Shown here: in pieces, positions 44,756 to 56,600 of the stretch
Layout of the letters: each line of letters opens with the position of its first letter
Position numbering within the stretch: the stretch's first letter is position 1
Assembly (NCBI RefSeq): GCF_042100115.1
Contig: NC_091272.1
Coordinates: 372,001-436,000 of the forward strand
Direction of reading: 5' to 3'
DNA length: 64,000 bases
DNA from: Alternaria dauci
Lineage: Eukaryota > Ascomycota > Dothideomycetes > Pleosporales > Pleosporaceae
Position numbers and translations under genes: made by a program
The notes under the pieces: generated by a model
The model's input: only the letters and a program-made list of their open reading frames with translations
Databases searched by the model: none
What the model was told of the DNA's origin: nothing

Positions 44756-46897
44756 TTTCAGGTCCGTTGTATGTCGATCGTTCGTTGTTTGGTGGTACGG
44801 TAGGGTAGCGTGGGTCGAGCCGAGATTTTGTAGTGGTAGTGTACCACGCTGAATACGAGGTGCTCGAACGACTGATCTGCGGGTATGCTAATGTACTATA
44901 CGTGCTCGGAAACAGAAGCCTCGTTTTTCTCTTGTTTACAGCTGTCAGGAACAAAGTGGGCTTTTGGTTGCCAGGGTCCCAGTGGGTTCGCCGATACTGG
45001 TTTGCGGATAGTCGGTGTGATTTTAGAGGCTTATGAATGCCTTGGAAGAGTTGCGTGGACCCCTGGAATGGACTAGGGATAATGCTTGTTTAGGGCTTTT
45101 TTCGCTGCTCGGCCGGAGACCCGGGTGCGGGATGGCAGGATGTGGAATGTGGAGGTGCTACAGGTATGAACGGAAAACCTGAAAGTTGCTGCTTCAAGCA
45201 ATCGTCTCTTTCCTTCTTGGTTTGTGAACGCGAGAAGAAGCAATACACCAATTGATGTTGCGTAAAATATACAGTATTGCTGAAGTTTTTTCAATAGTCT
45301 CGATTCGATATATGTTTGAGATGCCGGTAATAACAAAAATCGTCGAAACCACCATCGGATGGTGCGACCCTACTCCTATTTATCGGAATATCCACATGGA
45401 CCGAGTCGCAGTCGAGCAGTCGAGCAACACCGCGTCAGCGCACATTCATCATCATCTCTCGGAGGCCCACTGTGGGACACGTTGCGGCCAGGCATCCGAG
45501 ACTGTCCGCACGGCTTGCTGCGCCTCGGCCGGCCTTAAGCAAAATCGCCAATGTAGCCTCGCAAATCGCCAGGTGGCTGCACGTGTGTTACTATGTTTAG
45601 GATGAACGTTGTTCGTTCGAGAAGAAAGGTCAGGTGGGCGGATTATCCTTTGCTGCGTAGGAAAGCAGTGCTGGGCAGTGCGCGGGGAAAGGTTAGCAGT
45701 GCAGGTTGGGTTAGGGGAGGTGAGAGGGTTTTGGACCGTTTGGCAGGATTAGTTGCCACTTTGGGCTGAGTGACGAGGATGCGAAGCGAGGAAGGGGAGA
45801 TGAGCCCCTGCAAATCAGGGCCGAACCGATGTTTGAGATGTTTCTTTGTCGAAATGACAGATCTTGCTCTTGAAGATCGCACCTTGACAGGAAATGCTGC
45901 ATGTCAGATGATGGATATCGTGAGGTGGTATTCGGAGGATTCGGCGCCTTGGATATTACTTCATCAGCGAAATGTCCGAAAGTTCATCTCTCGTTCCTCC
46001 ACATACCGGTCGCATTGGGGATTCTAGCATTCCTCTACATCCTGCTATGCGATTTGTTCAGCCTTCTACAAATGCATCCTGATGGTAGCCGAATCGCTCA
46101 TTGGCTGCTGCATTCGCTATTTCTTCTATGACGCTCGCCGAACCAGTTGCAATCAACCCTTCGCGCAGATGTCGCCATGATCGCCCATCAATATAGGTGT
46201 CCAACACTTTACTCGTTGAAACCTCCATCTCGCGATCTCTCTCACAGCCTTGCGCTGATCTCCTCGTATGCATCGCTTACAACGTCGCTAAGTCTGCCCT
46301 GCGTCCAATCCACCAGTCATGTCGTCCAGCGCCCGTTTCATCCGCGGAACATGGCTTTCCGGATGATACCAACACCACAAAGTGCTATGCCATGCAAGGC
46401 AACCTTAAGTGGACATCAATCACCGCCAAGTTGGCAACATGCGGGACGCCCGAGGCTTAGAACGCCCTGTTACCCGTCTTGTCCCCGATCCACGGTTTGA
46501 TGTTGTAGTGTCCTGCATGGAGAAGTTGATTGGGAGACAGAGTCAATGACGTTAGATCTTGGTATTACCATGGTACCGCATGCATTGGGCAAAGGTACCT
46601 CGAGGCTATGATGATAAGTATGAAGAGGTAGGGTCTCTGCGAGATTCGCCTGGTTGCTCTGATACATTACATTCAAACATTGCGCTTCTTGCTCCTAAGA
46701 CTTACTCAAACAGTTCGTGCCGTTTCAAAGACCAGCCGCATCCTTCTAAGACACGGCTTGTTTTGCGCAACCCAGTGCGAATATGGAAAACCAAAAGAGA
46801 CAACAACAGCGAGAAAGGTCTCAGCACCAACATGGTCGTAAGCGATGTCTATACTCTCCACAAGCCCCTTCTCTAACTCCAGACAGCACGATACTCG
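44756..46897. other. gene-poor stretch
   Basis: 2.1 kb with only short overlapping open frames on both strands. None combines a plausible start, splice sites and protein-like composition. Confidence 0.4.
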
Positions 46898-47290
46898 ATG
46901 AGCGATATACCCGAGGACCCAAATCAACGTTCTGCAGCCATGTCATCATCCCGCAAGCGCGCAGACTCGCACCAACCCCAGACATCAACTCCACAATATG
47001 CGCAACGATCATCCGACGAGGGGCAACTGTCTCAACAGGCTGTCATTTCTGCATATCTGAGGTCGTCATACTCGGAAGATGACGCAGGACGTCCGAGGAG
47101 ATTCTCATCAGCTGAGCATTACTATTCGCCATCGCCAGCACACCACAATTCGCAGGGACAGGTTCGAAGAATAAGCGGCAACTTCAACGCGCCGACGGAC
47201 ATGGAGTTGGAGCGACAGAAAGACATCAAGAAGAGTTCACGTGGGCTGGGGAAGCTCAAGAACGCTGTCAGGGGTCTGGTCAGGGTGTGA
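46898..47290 (+). CDS. small hypothetical protein with basic C-terminal helix
   Basis: Single exon, 130 residues, starting MSDIPEDPNQ. The sequence is Ser/Gln/His/Arg-rich and disordered until a C-terminal KKSSRGLGKLKNAVRGLVRV, which would make a basic amphipathic helix that could contact membranes or nucleic acid. No family was recognised. It sits 735 bp upstream of another small Ser-rich ORF in the same orientation and of similar design. Confidence 0.5.
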   Translation: MSDIPEDPNQRSAAMSSSRKRADSHQPQTSTPQYAQRSSDEGQLSQQAVISAYLRSSYSEDDAGRPRRFSSAEHYYSPSPAHHNSQGQVRRISGNFNAPTDMELERQKDIKKSSRGLGKLKNAVRGLVRV

Positions 47291-48024
47291 GGGTGGTTGG
47301 GTTTAGTACCTGCTATCCGTCATATCCATCCATCTCACACTCTGTCACGTTCTACGCACTGTCCGCTTTGAGGACTAAGATACCCACTCGTTCGTATACC
47401 AATTATTCGTCTGCTCTTGAGGTCTACGTCAGCCTTCAGGTCTTCTTGTGCGACACGGCACGGCCGATCGTGATGAATGACATCATTGGCCCCATCCATC
47501 CTAAACGCCACACATCCTTCGCTTCGCTTGCGCCTCGCTTTTTGCTCCCTCGCGTCTCCCCGGAAACGTTCATCTCCAGAATTGCTTCGCTAGCTTTTTC
47601 ACGTACCGTGATATGGTTCACGAGTGCTTTCTGCAGCCGCGGAGCATATCCACCCGCCTGTAAGGTTAGCAGAGTTGTTTCCGTATTTCTGCCTGGGAGG
47701 CTTGATCTTCTGATGAACCACACATCATTTCCTATCCTGGACTGCGATAGACACAGCGTGGCTGGGCTGCACGATGGCGCTACAATGACGTCTTTAGTAT
47801 GACTTGCAGGATTGCCATGGGTCTGTGTCAGGTACATCATGTGCGTTGTGTGGGTAGGCAACCTTTTAAAGGTCCTGACCTGCATCACCGACTTGATCGC
47901 ATCTTTTGGCCGTGCCAATAAACATACTCATCACCGAGGACGCTAAAAGTCATCCTACATTCTGACTGCTAGATCCTACACTACCACTACGACTCTCTAT
48001 CGAGTCACTACCGAAACACGAATC
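47291..48024. other. intergenic, no gene seen
   Basis: 3' flank and promoter between two small same-strand ORFs. A 160-codon minus-strand open frame lacks protein-like features. Confidence 0.4.
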
Positions 48025-48486
48025 ATGGACCACTACCCTGAAGTCAACGTCAACGAACGCGAAACCCCTTCGTCCATAATGTCCTCCCGCCACGACTCAG
48101 CATCATCAGTCGTCAAAGCCGCTGCCGCTGCTCACCAAAGACCCTCTGCCATCGACACACAAGACACTACAGAAGCACGAACATCATCCTACCATTCCTT
48201 CCCATCGCCTTCAACGCACTCGTCAGACAACTCGTCGCACCGCTCTGATTCAAACTTCTCAACCAACTCGAATGCCCAGCGCATCGAAGCAGAGTATGCG
48301 CGATATACGGATGCGCCGCCGCCATACAGCGAGAAGCAGTACGAAGGGAAGAGCGCGGACGAGCAAAACAACATGAAGATGAAGGACTATGCCAAGGAGA
48401 TCTCGAGGATGATGGGAAGGCAGCTGGTTAGGGGGCTGAAGATTGCCGAGAGGGAGAAGGCGAAGAATCAACGGAAGGCGAACTGA
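48025..48486 (+). CDS. small hypothetical protein with PPPY motif and basic C-terminal helix
   Basis: Single exon, 153 residues. After an ATG (MDHYPEVNVNERE) comes a Ser/His/Thr-rich disordered region, then DAPPPYSEKQYE, whose PPPY is a classical WW-domain ligand (as used by Nedd4/Rsp5-type ubiquitin ligases or their adaptors). The C-terminus NMKMKDYAKEISRMMGRQL and the following RGLKIAEREKAKNQRK region predict a basic helix. No domain was recognised. The layout is like the ORF at 46898: disordered Ser-rich part followed by a basic GRxLVRGL / GLGKLKNAVRGL-type helix. Confidence 0.55.
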   Translation: MDHYPEVNVNERETPSSIMSSRHDSASSVVKAAAAAHQRPSAIDTQDTTEARTSSYHSFPSPSTHSSDNSSHRSDSNFSTNSNAQRIEAEYARYTDAPPPYSEKQYEGKSADEQNNMKMKDYAKEISRMMGRQLVRGLKIAEREKAKNQRKAN

Positions 48487-48702
48487 TGTTGCTTACGTCA
48501 TGATGATCAGGCTGGTCCTGTTGTTGTTTGTACTTGTATGATTAGCACAGCGATGGCGTTTAGCGATGATCTTGCGGCGCCCTGGAGTGTACGTGGTCTT
48601 CGGCTTTGATACCAGCAGTTTACATCAAAGCCATGTTCAACGTTTGAGTCCTTTCACTGTGATTACACCGTCCGCCGTCTTTAGCTTGTTCCTTACCCAC
48701 TC

Positions 48703-49717
48703 TCAGGAGTTCTCTTTCAGTCTTTTCTTGTGGAGCTCTGCTGCTTGCATGTTCCTAAAGGCCTCGCTCAAAGGCACATTCTTCGGAACACCGCCTTCTA
48801 AGAGTAACAACTCCAGTTGCTGCGGAATCTTCATCAGTCTCCGGCCCACTGCCTTGATGAACTCCTCTGTCTTATCGACCAGCTCTTCTCTTGTGCCCTC
48901 GCGCCGCCCGAGCAAGGAGTCAAAAAACATTTCTAGATTCTCGAATGGCTCGTCGTCGACAAGTATACGCAAGACTTGTAATGCAGGGAAAAGCTTCAAC
49001 AGTTTCTTCGTCGCTGTAATAATATCGAGCAAAAGAGCTTGGGCGCTAGGGCATCGCCCTTCTCCGTATAGGTCATCTGCCTCGAAGAAGTCACTAAGGC
49101 CGGTGGTATGGATAAATGCCAGCCTCTTGACAAGATGTGCGTATGTCTTTGACAACGGAAGGACGTGCGATCCAGTCACAACAATGGGAAAATTGGTGAA
49201 GCATGGGACGCCGGTGAGCTGCAGCGGACGCGCGTAGAGAACTTCCGCAAATTCCCAGTGCACTTGTCGACATACCCTCATGATGTTGCAGTTCTGAAAT
49301 ACGATGGGCTCCTCTCCGGGTACACAGTCGTCGTCGGCCCACGTAGCCGTCGTGGCTCATGCCGTCACAGACGAAGCCATAAATCATGTCTCTCAACTCA
49401 CGTGACAGATCGAGAAGACCAGTAGAGTCTTTAGATCCCATCCATTCCCAAGTTTTGGGTATAGGTCGCTGGGTGTCATTAGGTCTGAGCGATGTATGAT
49501 GATGTCTACTTACAGGCCTCTTGTAGGCGAAAGCAAAATTGTACTCGGGTGAAGCTGCCTTGCGTGGGATGTGTGATTCCAGCTTAATAAGCTGACAGGG
49601 CTCTGGTTTGGGATTAGCTAACTGAAGGGACCTGATCAGGCTGCACTACTGACCTGCAGACGTGCTATCTCGGTGCTCCTCCATTAGCGCGGCATCCGAA
49701 GCAGTTGTATCAGCCAT
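48703..49717 (-). CDS. fungal F-box-like 'RELRDMIY' family protein (splicing or frameshift uncertain)
   Basis: Exons read as 49717..49654, 49617..49514, 49468..(49402) and 49355..48703, with 36- to 46-bp introns; 295 residues if all are spliced. The N-terminus MADTTASDAALMEEHRDSTS leads through two spliced segments to WEWMGSKDSTGLLDLSRELRDMIYGFV, the hallmark of a large fungal family related to F-box proteins, then VFQNCNIMRVCRQVHWEFAEVLYARP and a helical C-terminus. The frame before and after about 49345 differs. It is restored either by a 46-nt intron (GTGAGT at 49401 to AG at 49356) that would remove the RELRDMIY motif, or by a single extra base near 49340 with the motif kept. The function is unknown. 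Confidence 0.6.
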
Positions 49718-50119
49718 GTATAGGCCATAGAGAATCCAGCAAATGTTTAACACAACAGAGAAGACCCAAAAATCAAAACCAACAATAGGTGATACGGATA
49801 TTGTAGCTATGCGGACGATGCGCATGTAGCGTAGCATCCTCAAGCAAACACGCAACTTGAGGATGCCAGACCCCGAGGTCCCGAGGTCTTTGGGTCAGTG
49901 CATTGGCTGACTCAGCGCAGCCGGCGTCAGCTACCTGCAGACTAACTGCAACGCTACATCCATCCGAAGCGATGACGCAGACTGACAACATCCACACGTT
50001 TGAACATGGGTTCAAAGTTCAAAGTCGCTCTCTGCCGGTTTTCTCGTGAGATACAAAATGCCTTGATCAATGCTAACGACACAGCAACGCTCGTGCGGAT
50101 TGAAGACGTCTAGGCTGAT
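49718..50119. promoter_or_regulatory. divergent promoter region
   Basis: 402 bp between the F-box-like gene (-) and the six-pass membrane protein (+). No open frame of interest. Confidence 0.4.
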
Positions 50120-51337
50120 ATGACCAATCGCAGTGGCCCAAACACGCGTAAAGCGCGACGCAACAACACCTTCCACCCAGCTCGTGAGCCTCTGAGACAC
50201 AGCCATGGCCTACGTCTCGAACACGATCGCGTCACTGGTCCGATACCCTTCCTCAACCCTACACGAGCGCATTACCGCCACGACCAGCGTCCTGATGTGC
50301 GATACAAGTGGACTTCACGAAATGACCGCAAAGGACGACATGCAGTGGATATCCAACCTAACCAGGCTACTGCTTCGACAAAGCACGATACCCCATGCCC
50401 GACTTCGTCCTTGCGTAGTGTTGCACGCAACATCTGGCGTATGTTTACATACTTTCCGATATGGGACGTGTCATTCGACGTTGCCTTTGTCTTCACCATA
50501 GGCAGTGTGATATGGATATTCAACGCCTTCTTCGTATATCTGCCGTTGGTGCAGCCAGGCTCCGAGTTTGAGAACGAGGAATTATATGGTGGGGGCATAA
50601 CCGCGTTTGTTGGAGTGACTGTTTTCGAAGTAGGGTCGTTTCTGCTCCTGGCAGAAGCCGTGAACGAGGGTAGATCGGGATGCTTCGGGTGGGCGGTGGA
50701 GCGCGTTCTATCGCATGAAGAGGAGGGTGAAGAACGCATAGCACTGCGGCCGTCAAAGTCGCACTGCACACACCATCACAACAAACACATGTTCTTCAAT
50801 ACCCGACAATCCACACAGTCAAAGTCCGATCTGCCACCCCAAGAGCGTCTGTGGGTATGGTGGCCGTCGAACGAAGAACTACGAACCCATTACATCCACA
50901 ATCTCGGATTCATAGCCTCCGTCTCCCAGCTGCTCGGTGCAACCATCTTCTGGGTCGCAGGTCTGACAGCGCTACCCGGCATTTATAATCGCATGTCGCA
51001 GACGCTTACCATCATCTTCTACTGGACTCCCCAGGTCCTTGGGGGCATAGGTTTCGTCATCTCCGGCGCCCTCTTCATGATCGAGACACAATCCAAGTGG
51101 TGGAAACCGGCTCCCCGGACTCTCGGTTGGTGGGTCGGAGCTTGGAATCTCGTAGGGGGTATAGGCTTCACCTTGTGTCCGGCTTTTGGGTACGACACTA
51201 GGAGCTGGGCACAATACCAGGCTTCTCTTAGTACCTTTTGGGGTAGTTGGGCTTTCATGGTAGGGAGCACGCTTCAGTGGTACGAGAGCCTGGAGAAGTA
51301 CCCCGTGGCAGTTGACAGCACCACGTGGACTTCATGA
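50120..51337 (+). CDS. fungal six-pass integral membrane protein, function unknown
   Basis: Single exon, 405 residues. A basic hydrophilic N-terminus of about 105 residues is followed by six membrane segments: VAFVFTIGSVIWIFNAFFVY; ITAFVGVTVFEVGSFLLLAE; the GFIASVSQLLGATIFWVAG region; TIIFYWTPQVLGGIGFVIS; WWVGAWNLVGGIGFTLCPAF; and FWGSWAFMVGSTLQWYESLE. A charged loop (about 195-245) lies between segments 2 and 3. The conserved pieces FPIWDVSFDVAFVFTIGS and AVNEGRSGCFGWAVE belong to an uncharacterised fungal family. No transporter or enzyme motif was recognised. The N-terminal 60 residues look less conserved, so a different first exon is possible; an ATG in another frame at 50205 begins MAYVSNTIASLVRYPS. 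Confidence 0.7.
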   Translation: MTNRSGPNTRKARRNNTFHPAREPLRHSHGLRLEHDRVTGPIPFLNPTRAHYRHDQRPDVRYKWTSRNDRKGRHAVDIQPNQATASTKHDTPCPTSSLRSVARNIWRMFTYFPIWDVSFDVAFVFTIGSVIWIFNAFFVYLPLVQPGSEFENEELYGGGITAFVGVTVFEVGSFLLLAEAVNEGRSGCFGWAVERVLSHEEEGEERIALRPSKSHCTHHHNKHMFFNTRQSTQSKSDLPPQERLWVWWPSNEELRTHYIHNLGFIASVSQLLGATIFWVAGLTALPGIYNRMSQTLTIIFYWTPQVLGGIGFVISGALFMIETQSKWWKPAPRTLGWWVGAWNLVGGIGFTLCPAFGYDTRSWAQYQASLSTFWGSWAFMVGSTLQWYESLEKYPVAVDSTTWTS

Positions 51338-52230
51338 TTGCTCATGTTCTCTTGGCTTGTGATTGTGAAACCATATACTCGTTTATACAGTCGACGGCAG
51401 TCCGTGGTGGCATATCTGTTGCCAAATGCGCGGAAATGGAAGTCCATGATGGGTAGGTGGGTGAGAGCAAGAGCCGGTATCGCCCTAAACTCCGCGTGTT
51501 CATGGCTGGGCCGGGCTGACGGGTTGAGTTAAAGACGGAGCAGGACGTTGGATGTGGCATCAGAAATAGAGGGCAGGACGAATGCGTGATGTTCTTGGGC
51601 GTCGTCGTGCTTGGTAAGATGGGATTCAAGTACCTGCAGTATTAGAAAGTAATGACCAGCGGACCATTTCAATAGTCATAGGTAGGCTCTCTTTCGATTC
51701 TTTTGCGAAAATGGTGCGCTTTGATGAGACTGGGTCGTGGTTACCTACAAACAATACTTGAGTCTAGACGCCTCGCAATGTCTTCGCTTTGTAACACCAT
51801 CACTGCTTACTGCTTTCACGTCGCTTCAGACAGTCACTGCCTATACTATGGATATCGGGCAGCTGCCTGGCCCGACATGCACCTTACATCCTCTTCTCTC
51901 CATGGCTAATCCGCGCATTTTCTTATACTCTACAGCTTCATCCTTTCATAGGGCCATCATCATATACTTTTTGCAAAACGCATACATACGCCCTCGCTTT
52001 CTTGAAACCCACAGAGCTTTTATAAAGTCTCTTTCACTATCGCTAGTCACTCAAAGCACGCACGCGACAAATCGCCCGTTTGTACCCGTCATTTGTACCT
52101 GTTCAGCAGTGTATCCCATCATGCCTAGCTATATCTACACACTTGCGACCCCACAGACATCGCAGAAACTCTCACACCACACCCTGTGTCTCCATTAACC
52201 AGCGAGCAAAGACTCGCTCAAGCCGATTCG
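51338..52230. other. intergenic, no gene seen
   Basis: 3' flank of the membrane protein and promoter/leader of the BTB gene. The open frame of the next gene extends back to a GTG at 52186 but has its first ATG at 52231. Confidence 0.45.
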
Positions 52231-53625
52231 ATGCCTCCATCTTCCACCCTCGCCGAACTGCAAAAGAATAGAGACCGTCGAAATACATTGATCGTACCAG
52301 TGTTCAGCAAAAGGTCCGGAACAGAGTCTGAAGGTTCACGTGTCTCCCATTTCGCCGACACACAAGACACAAATGTCCCGTTCATTCCAGACACAATAAA
52401 GATCATCGTCGGACCAGACTCAACCAACCAACGAACCTGGAGCCTGCCCAAAGCACAGTTGTCACGATACTCCCATATCTTCAGATCCATAATCACCGTA
52501 GACGACACAGTATCAGAAGTCGAACTGCCAACAATCAGTCCCAACGCCTTCGCCGATTTCGTCTCATTCATGCACTCGAGCATCTACAGCGTCAACACAA
52601 ATATCACAGGATACCGAAGTGTACGAGCCCACACAGATGCCTGTCTCCTCGCCGCCAAACTAGAAGCAGATGAGTACTGGGAGGCAGGGATGCGGAAATT
52701 ATACAATCTCTTCTTGCCACTCGCCAAATCAAAACGATCCGACGCCAAACAATCGTTCATTCGAGCCAGTGATATCGCATACATTTGCGTCAATACCACC
52801 GAAGAGAACCTACGAGGTGTAGCAATCATCAACTCCAATCCCCCGACAAGCAACGATCCCGCTATCCCGCAGATTACGCTCACAACCGAAGATAGTGCCT
52901 CCGGCGCTCCTCCTGCACCTCCTAGAAACACCTACCGCAGCAACGACATCGGTGCGATGAAAGGGCTCCGCACACTTTTCTTCGATGCAGTGGCCTCACA
53001 CTGGACACACAGAGATGTGATTTACGTGGGCGCACCAGAGTTACTGCGTGTGGATGGTAACGACAAGATCGATGTTCCAGTTGATAGCACCACATGGGGA
53101 CAAGTGTACGCCATGAATCCGGATTTCCACTTGCATATCACCAAGACTGCTGGGGTTCTTCTTGGGTGGAGAGCGAGTTTGTTCAAGCATATTAATAGGT
53201 ATCTTGATCCTGTTGATCTGAAGTTTATTGGAGGGCCGGGAGGCGCGAGTAGTGGTGTTGCAGGGAATACAAGGAAGGATGTTAGTGATAGCAAGACGGA
53301 GCACGTTGAAGATGCTGACAAGTTCAAGGTCAAGGCAAACGAGGATGAGGAAGATGAAGGGCTTGAGATGAACCCACTGAGACGACGCCCGAAATTCACG
53401 CTTAAATTGAGGGGGCTGAATCAAAGTGCGAGTGGGGATGGAGTGGACTCCTCAGAGCAAGCGTTGAGTAATGTGAAGAGCGAGGACAGAAAGGATATCA
53501 AAAGCGAAGACGCGGCGCATGAATCTGGAGAGAATGATGAGGGCATTGACAGTGATAGAAGCACGGTTGTAGATGAAGGCGAGGAGGACTTGATGGAAGG
53601 TATTGAAGCTGGGATTGGAAAATAA
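52231..53625 (+). CDS. BTB/POZ-domain protein with acidic tail
   Basis: Single exon, 464 residues. The BTB-like core spans about 50-165: IKIIVGPDSTNQRTWSLPKA, then LSRYSHIFRSII, then EVELPTISPNAFADFVSFMH, and an LLAAKLEADEYWEAGMRKLY helix pair. This matches the fungal BTB proteins in which the usual 'F..H..VL...S..F' pattern is degenerate. A helical central part (GAMKGLRTLFFDAVASHW...) may be a BACK-like extension. The last about 130 residues are highly charged and low in complexity (EDEEDEGLEM, KSEDRKDIKSEDAAHES, DEGEEDLMEGIEAG). BTB proteins often dimerise or act as substrate adaptors for Cul3 ligases; the partner is unknown here. The start is the first ATG in frame. Confidence 0.72.
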   Translation: MPPSSTLAELQKNRDRRNTLIVPVFSKRSGTESEGSRVSHFADTQDTNVPFIPDTIKIIVGPDSTNQRTWSLPKAQLSRYSHIFRSIITVDDTVSEVELPTISPNAFADFVSFMHSSIYSVNTNITGYRSVRAHTDACLLAAKLEADEYWEAGMRKLYNLFLPLAKSKRSDAKQSFIRASDIAYICVNTTEENLRGVAIINSNPPTSNDPAIPQITLTTEDSASGAPPAPPRNTYRSNDIGAMKGLRTLFFDAVASHWTHRDVIYVGAPELLRVDGNDKIDVPVDSTTWGQVYAMNPDFHLHITKTAGVLLGWRASLFKHINRYLDPVDLKFIGGPGGASSGVAGNTRKDVSDSKTEHVEDADKFKVKANEDEEDEGLEMNPLRRRPKFTLKLRGLNQSASGDGVDSSEQALSNVKSEDRKDIKSEDAAHESGENDEGIDSDRSTVVDEGEEDLMEGIEAGIGK

Positions 53626-56600
53626 CCAAATTTCGCTGGGTTTTAGTACACCAAAGTGGTGTCTTGATACACTATTCAGACATTGGATAGGTCTTGGGCG
53701 ACTGCATCTGTTTCTGACCATGACTGTTCAGTACGCTCAAGCTTATGATATCGTATTTTCACCAGCTTATCACCACCACAAGAACCAAATGCTGTACATG
53801 CATACTCATTATGCTCACGATACTATGCCATGACTATCATGCTTCTTCTAGCCACTCCACACCCAACTAAGCACACAAGACAACCGTCCGCACTACCACC
53901 ATCACACAACACCCCCCCCCCCCCTCCCCCTGAACGACTCTGGCCAAACGCTCCTAGCGCAACATAATTCCCCGGCGCAGTTACCCCTCTCGCATGCTGT
54001 CGCGTCGTGTCGCATCGTGTCGTGTGACAACAGACTCGAGCGTAAAGCATGGTCCCTAGGCGGCTAGACACAGCGCTCGCTGCAAGGCCGCTGGATGACT
54101 GGTGCTTGCGGGGGCGAACAGAGCCCATGCAAGATGCCTGCCTGTGCAGGGAGCGGATCCAGGCTTTTTGCAAGCGGCTCAGCCTCTGAGCCTATTGTTT
54201 GCTTTTGACTTGTATAGGGTGCTGGGATACGCGAACATGAGGTCATGTATTGGGAGCAGGTGTTTGGCTGTGGTGACGGGCTGAAGAAGTTGGTTTGTTT
54301 CAGGGTGTACAAACTGTGCAATGTGTGCACTCGCTCCGCGTTAACAGAGCTACATTGAAACGCGCACTATCTGGTCAGTATAGCAGCTTAGGGGTAAGTC
54401 GCGGTTTGCCGACCAGCGTTCGGACGGCTGCTGCCTATGCTTCCACGCAAACCTTCCTTCTGCTGCCTTGTCCGCTGCAGACGCAGGAAGCCTATCCATA
54501 GAACACCTTCGGACGGATACATGCGAGCTTCGCCCATGCGGTCATCCCGACGACAGGCATCGGCTATGAACGTATTGGTTGGCAGCCGGAGTTGACGATA
54601 ATAGTGTTCCGATCTTTGGTTCGCGCTACCCGGTTCATGCACCTCTGCGCAAGGTTTGGGCGTGTAGGATCGAACTGAGAGTGACGTGAAGAGAACCTTG
54701 GAAAGAAAAGAAGACGAGTCGTTTTCTGGAGCGCTAGGGAGTGGCCACGAGAGTGCTCGTACGATGTCTTCGTATGCCCAATGCCCTGTGCTCAGAGGCT
54801 GATCGTCCGGTCGCGCAGCTCCGCGTGGGTAGCCAGCAATATGGTGCCCTAAGACCAAACCTTGCTATTTGGAGAAGCAAAAAGAACATATGGGCGACTT
54901 TCGAAGTTGGTTCCTTCAGCAACTTCGCCAAACTTGAAAAAGCATAGACACGATATGAACTGTCAAACCGTTGGAGATGGTACAGCGCGCAGAGAGGCTG
55001 AGCAGCCAAAGACCTTGAGTAACTTTCGGAGACCGCCTAGTTGCATATGCGCTCATCGGAACGCCTCCCCGCTGTCAGTCTCACGCCTGTCCTTTGTGCG
55101 TACAGAACCATATGTACACGCTGCTGGCTGTGGGGGACGTCTTACTGGATTCTGACCACTTCTCTCGGACCGGTCGTACGTGTACGGGAAGCCGCTTGTG
55201 TCTCTGAGGCAGGACTGCGGACGAAAGGGCACGTCCAATGGTTCGTGTGGCGGATGTAGCAAACTCAAACGTGGTGATACGCTCGTAGAGAGCGACCGTC
55301 TGCAGCAGGCTAGATGGGGATCAGGATTGTGTTACCTGGGTTGTCAAGGGTGCTCGTTGCAGTAAGGAGCGTCCCGTTGCAGCGGGATGGACCAGCACAT
55401 GTCGAGAGGCGGCGTTATGCTGTACCATGTGTGGGGATATCGTGCTAGTATTGAGCAGCGATCTGATCGTGTTGTGGAAGGTTTCTAGCAAGTGGCTGAT
55501 GAGGCAGACATGGTTGGTTACGGTGTCACCGTGTAGCGCCATTGCATGTTGTTTGTGTGACGGACGAAGTTGTAGATCGCCCTAAGAGAAGCAACCGTGC
55601 GGAGAAGACGAACATAGCAAGTTTTAGTGACATTGGATATGTATCTCCGGTGTCCGAGGACAAAAGTGCGCTCATGATCGTACGTTCCGAGTGTATAGCG
55701 TGAAGCAACGCCTCTGGTAGTCAAACGCAATGACTGATCAAAGTACCGTCGGCATGTAGCGTGAAATAGCCGCATGATGGTGCACATGTGCTTTTGATGG
55801 CCCCAGTCTTGGGAAAGGGAAGATCACAGCGCAAAGGACGTGCCCCAGCTGAAGGAAGGAGTGGGATTCCGAACATCAGGTCCAAAAAGCACAGCTACCC
55901 GCAAGGCTGGTTGTCACTAGGCAGACCCGATGAGTTGGCCCAGCTTACCGTGACACCGTGACACAAGGCAAATAAGCCACGAAGCTTACTGCGCAAGGTC
56001 CGCTCCTTACTTGCAAGCCTTTGACATCAGCTAAGATGGCAATCCCTATCCAGATGTCGGTTCCCAATCTGTGGCTTCCCGTGCTCGCTCGTCTATCTGC
56101 GACGCCAAATAGTGCCCATCGCATCCTCGCATGTGATAAGCGAGCAAAGTGCTACGAGTTTCGCCCAAGGAAAAGGACGCTTCGAGGCGCCTTCGTGGCG
56201 CGCAAAAAAGCATGCTTCTGGGGTGCGTACGGAAGCCAGAAGAAGAATAATTGATGCAAGTACGGTATACGGGTGACATGCAACGCCCATGTGATTCACG
56301 AACAGCCACCAATTCTTGCAAAGCCGAGGGACGATGTCATTCCGTAACGAAGCGAGATTTCAACGTCGTCTAGGGTCGGTTTCGTCGATATAGCTCCGAT
56401 ATGAGCTGATGGCCAAAAAATTTGATGCCGCTGAGCGACCAGGGCACCTGTTCCTATCGAATGCTAAGATTTCAAAGACCGTTTTTTTCCTGCTGGATAT
56501 CGCCTAGGTCGGAACGAGATTAGCATACCTATACATGCATGCAATTCACCCAGCGAATAGGCAAAGGTACTTAAGTCGCATCAATAAGTCTACACCTAGT

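Noticed and set aside
55930..55975. GTGACACCGTGACAC direct repeat and GGTGTCACCGTG at 55523
   Set aside because: Too short and imperfect to support a repeat element or binding site.
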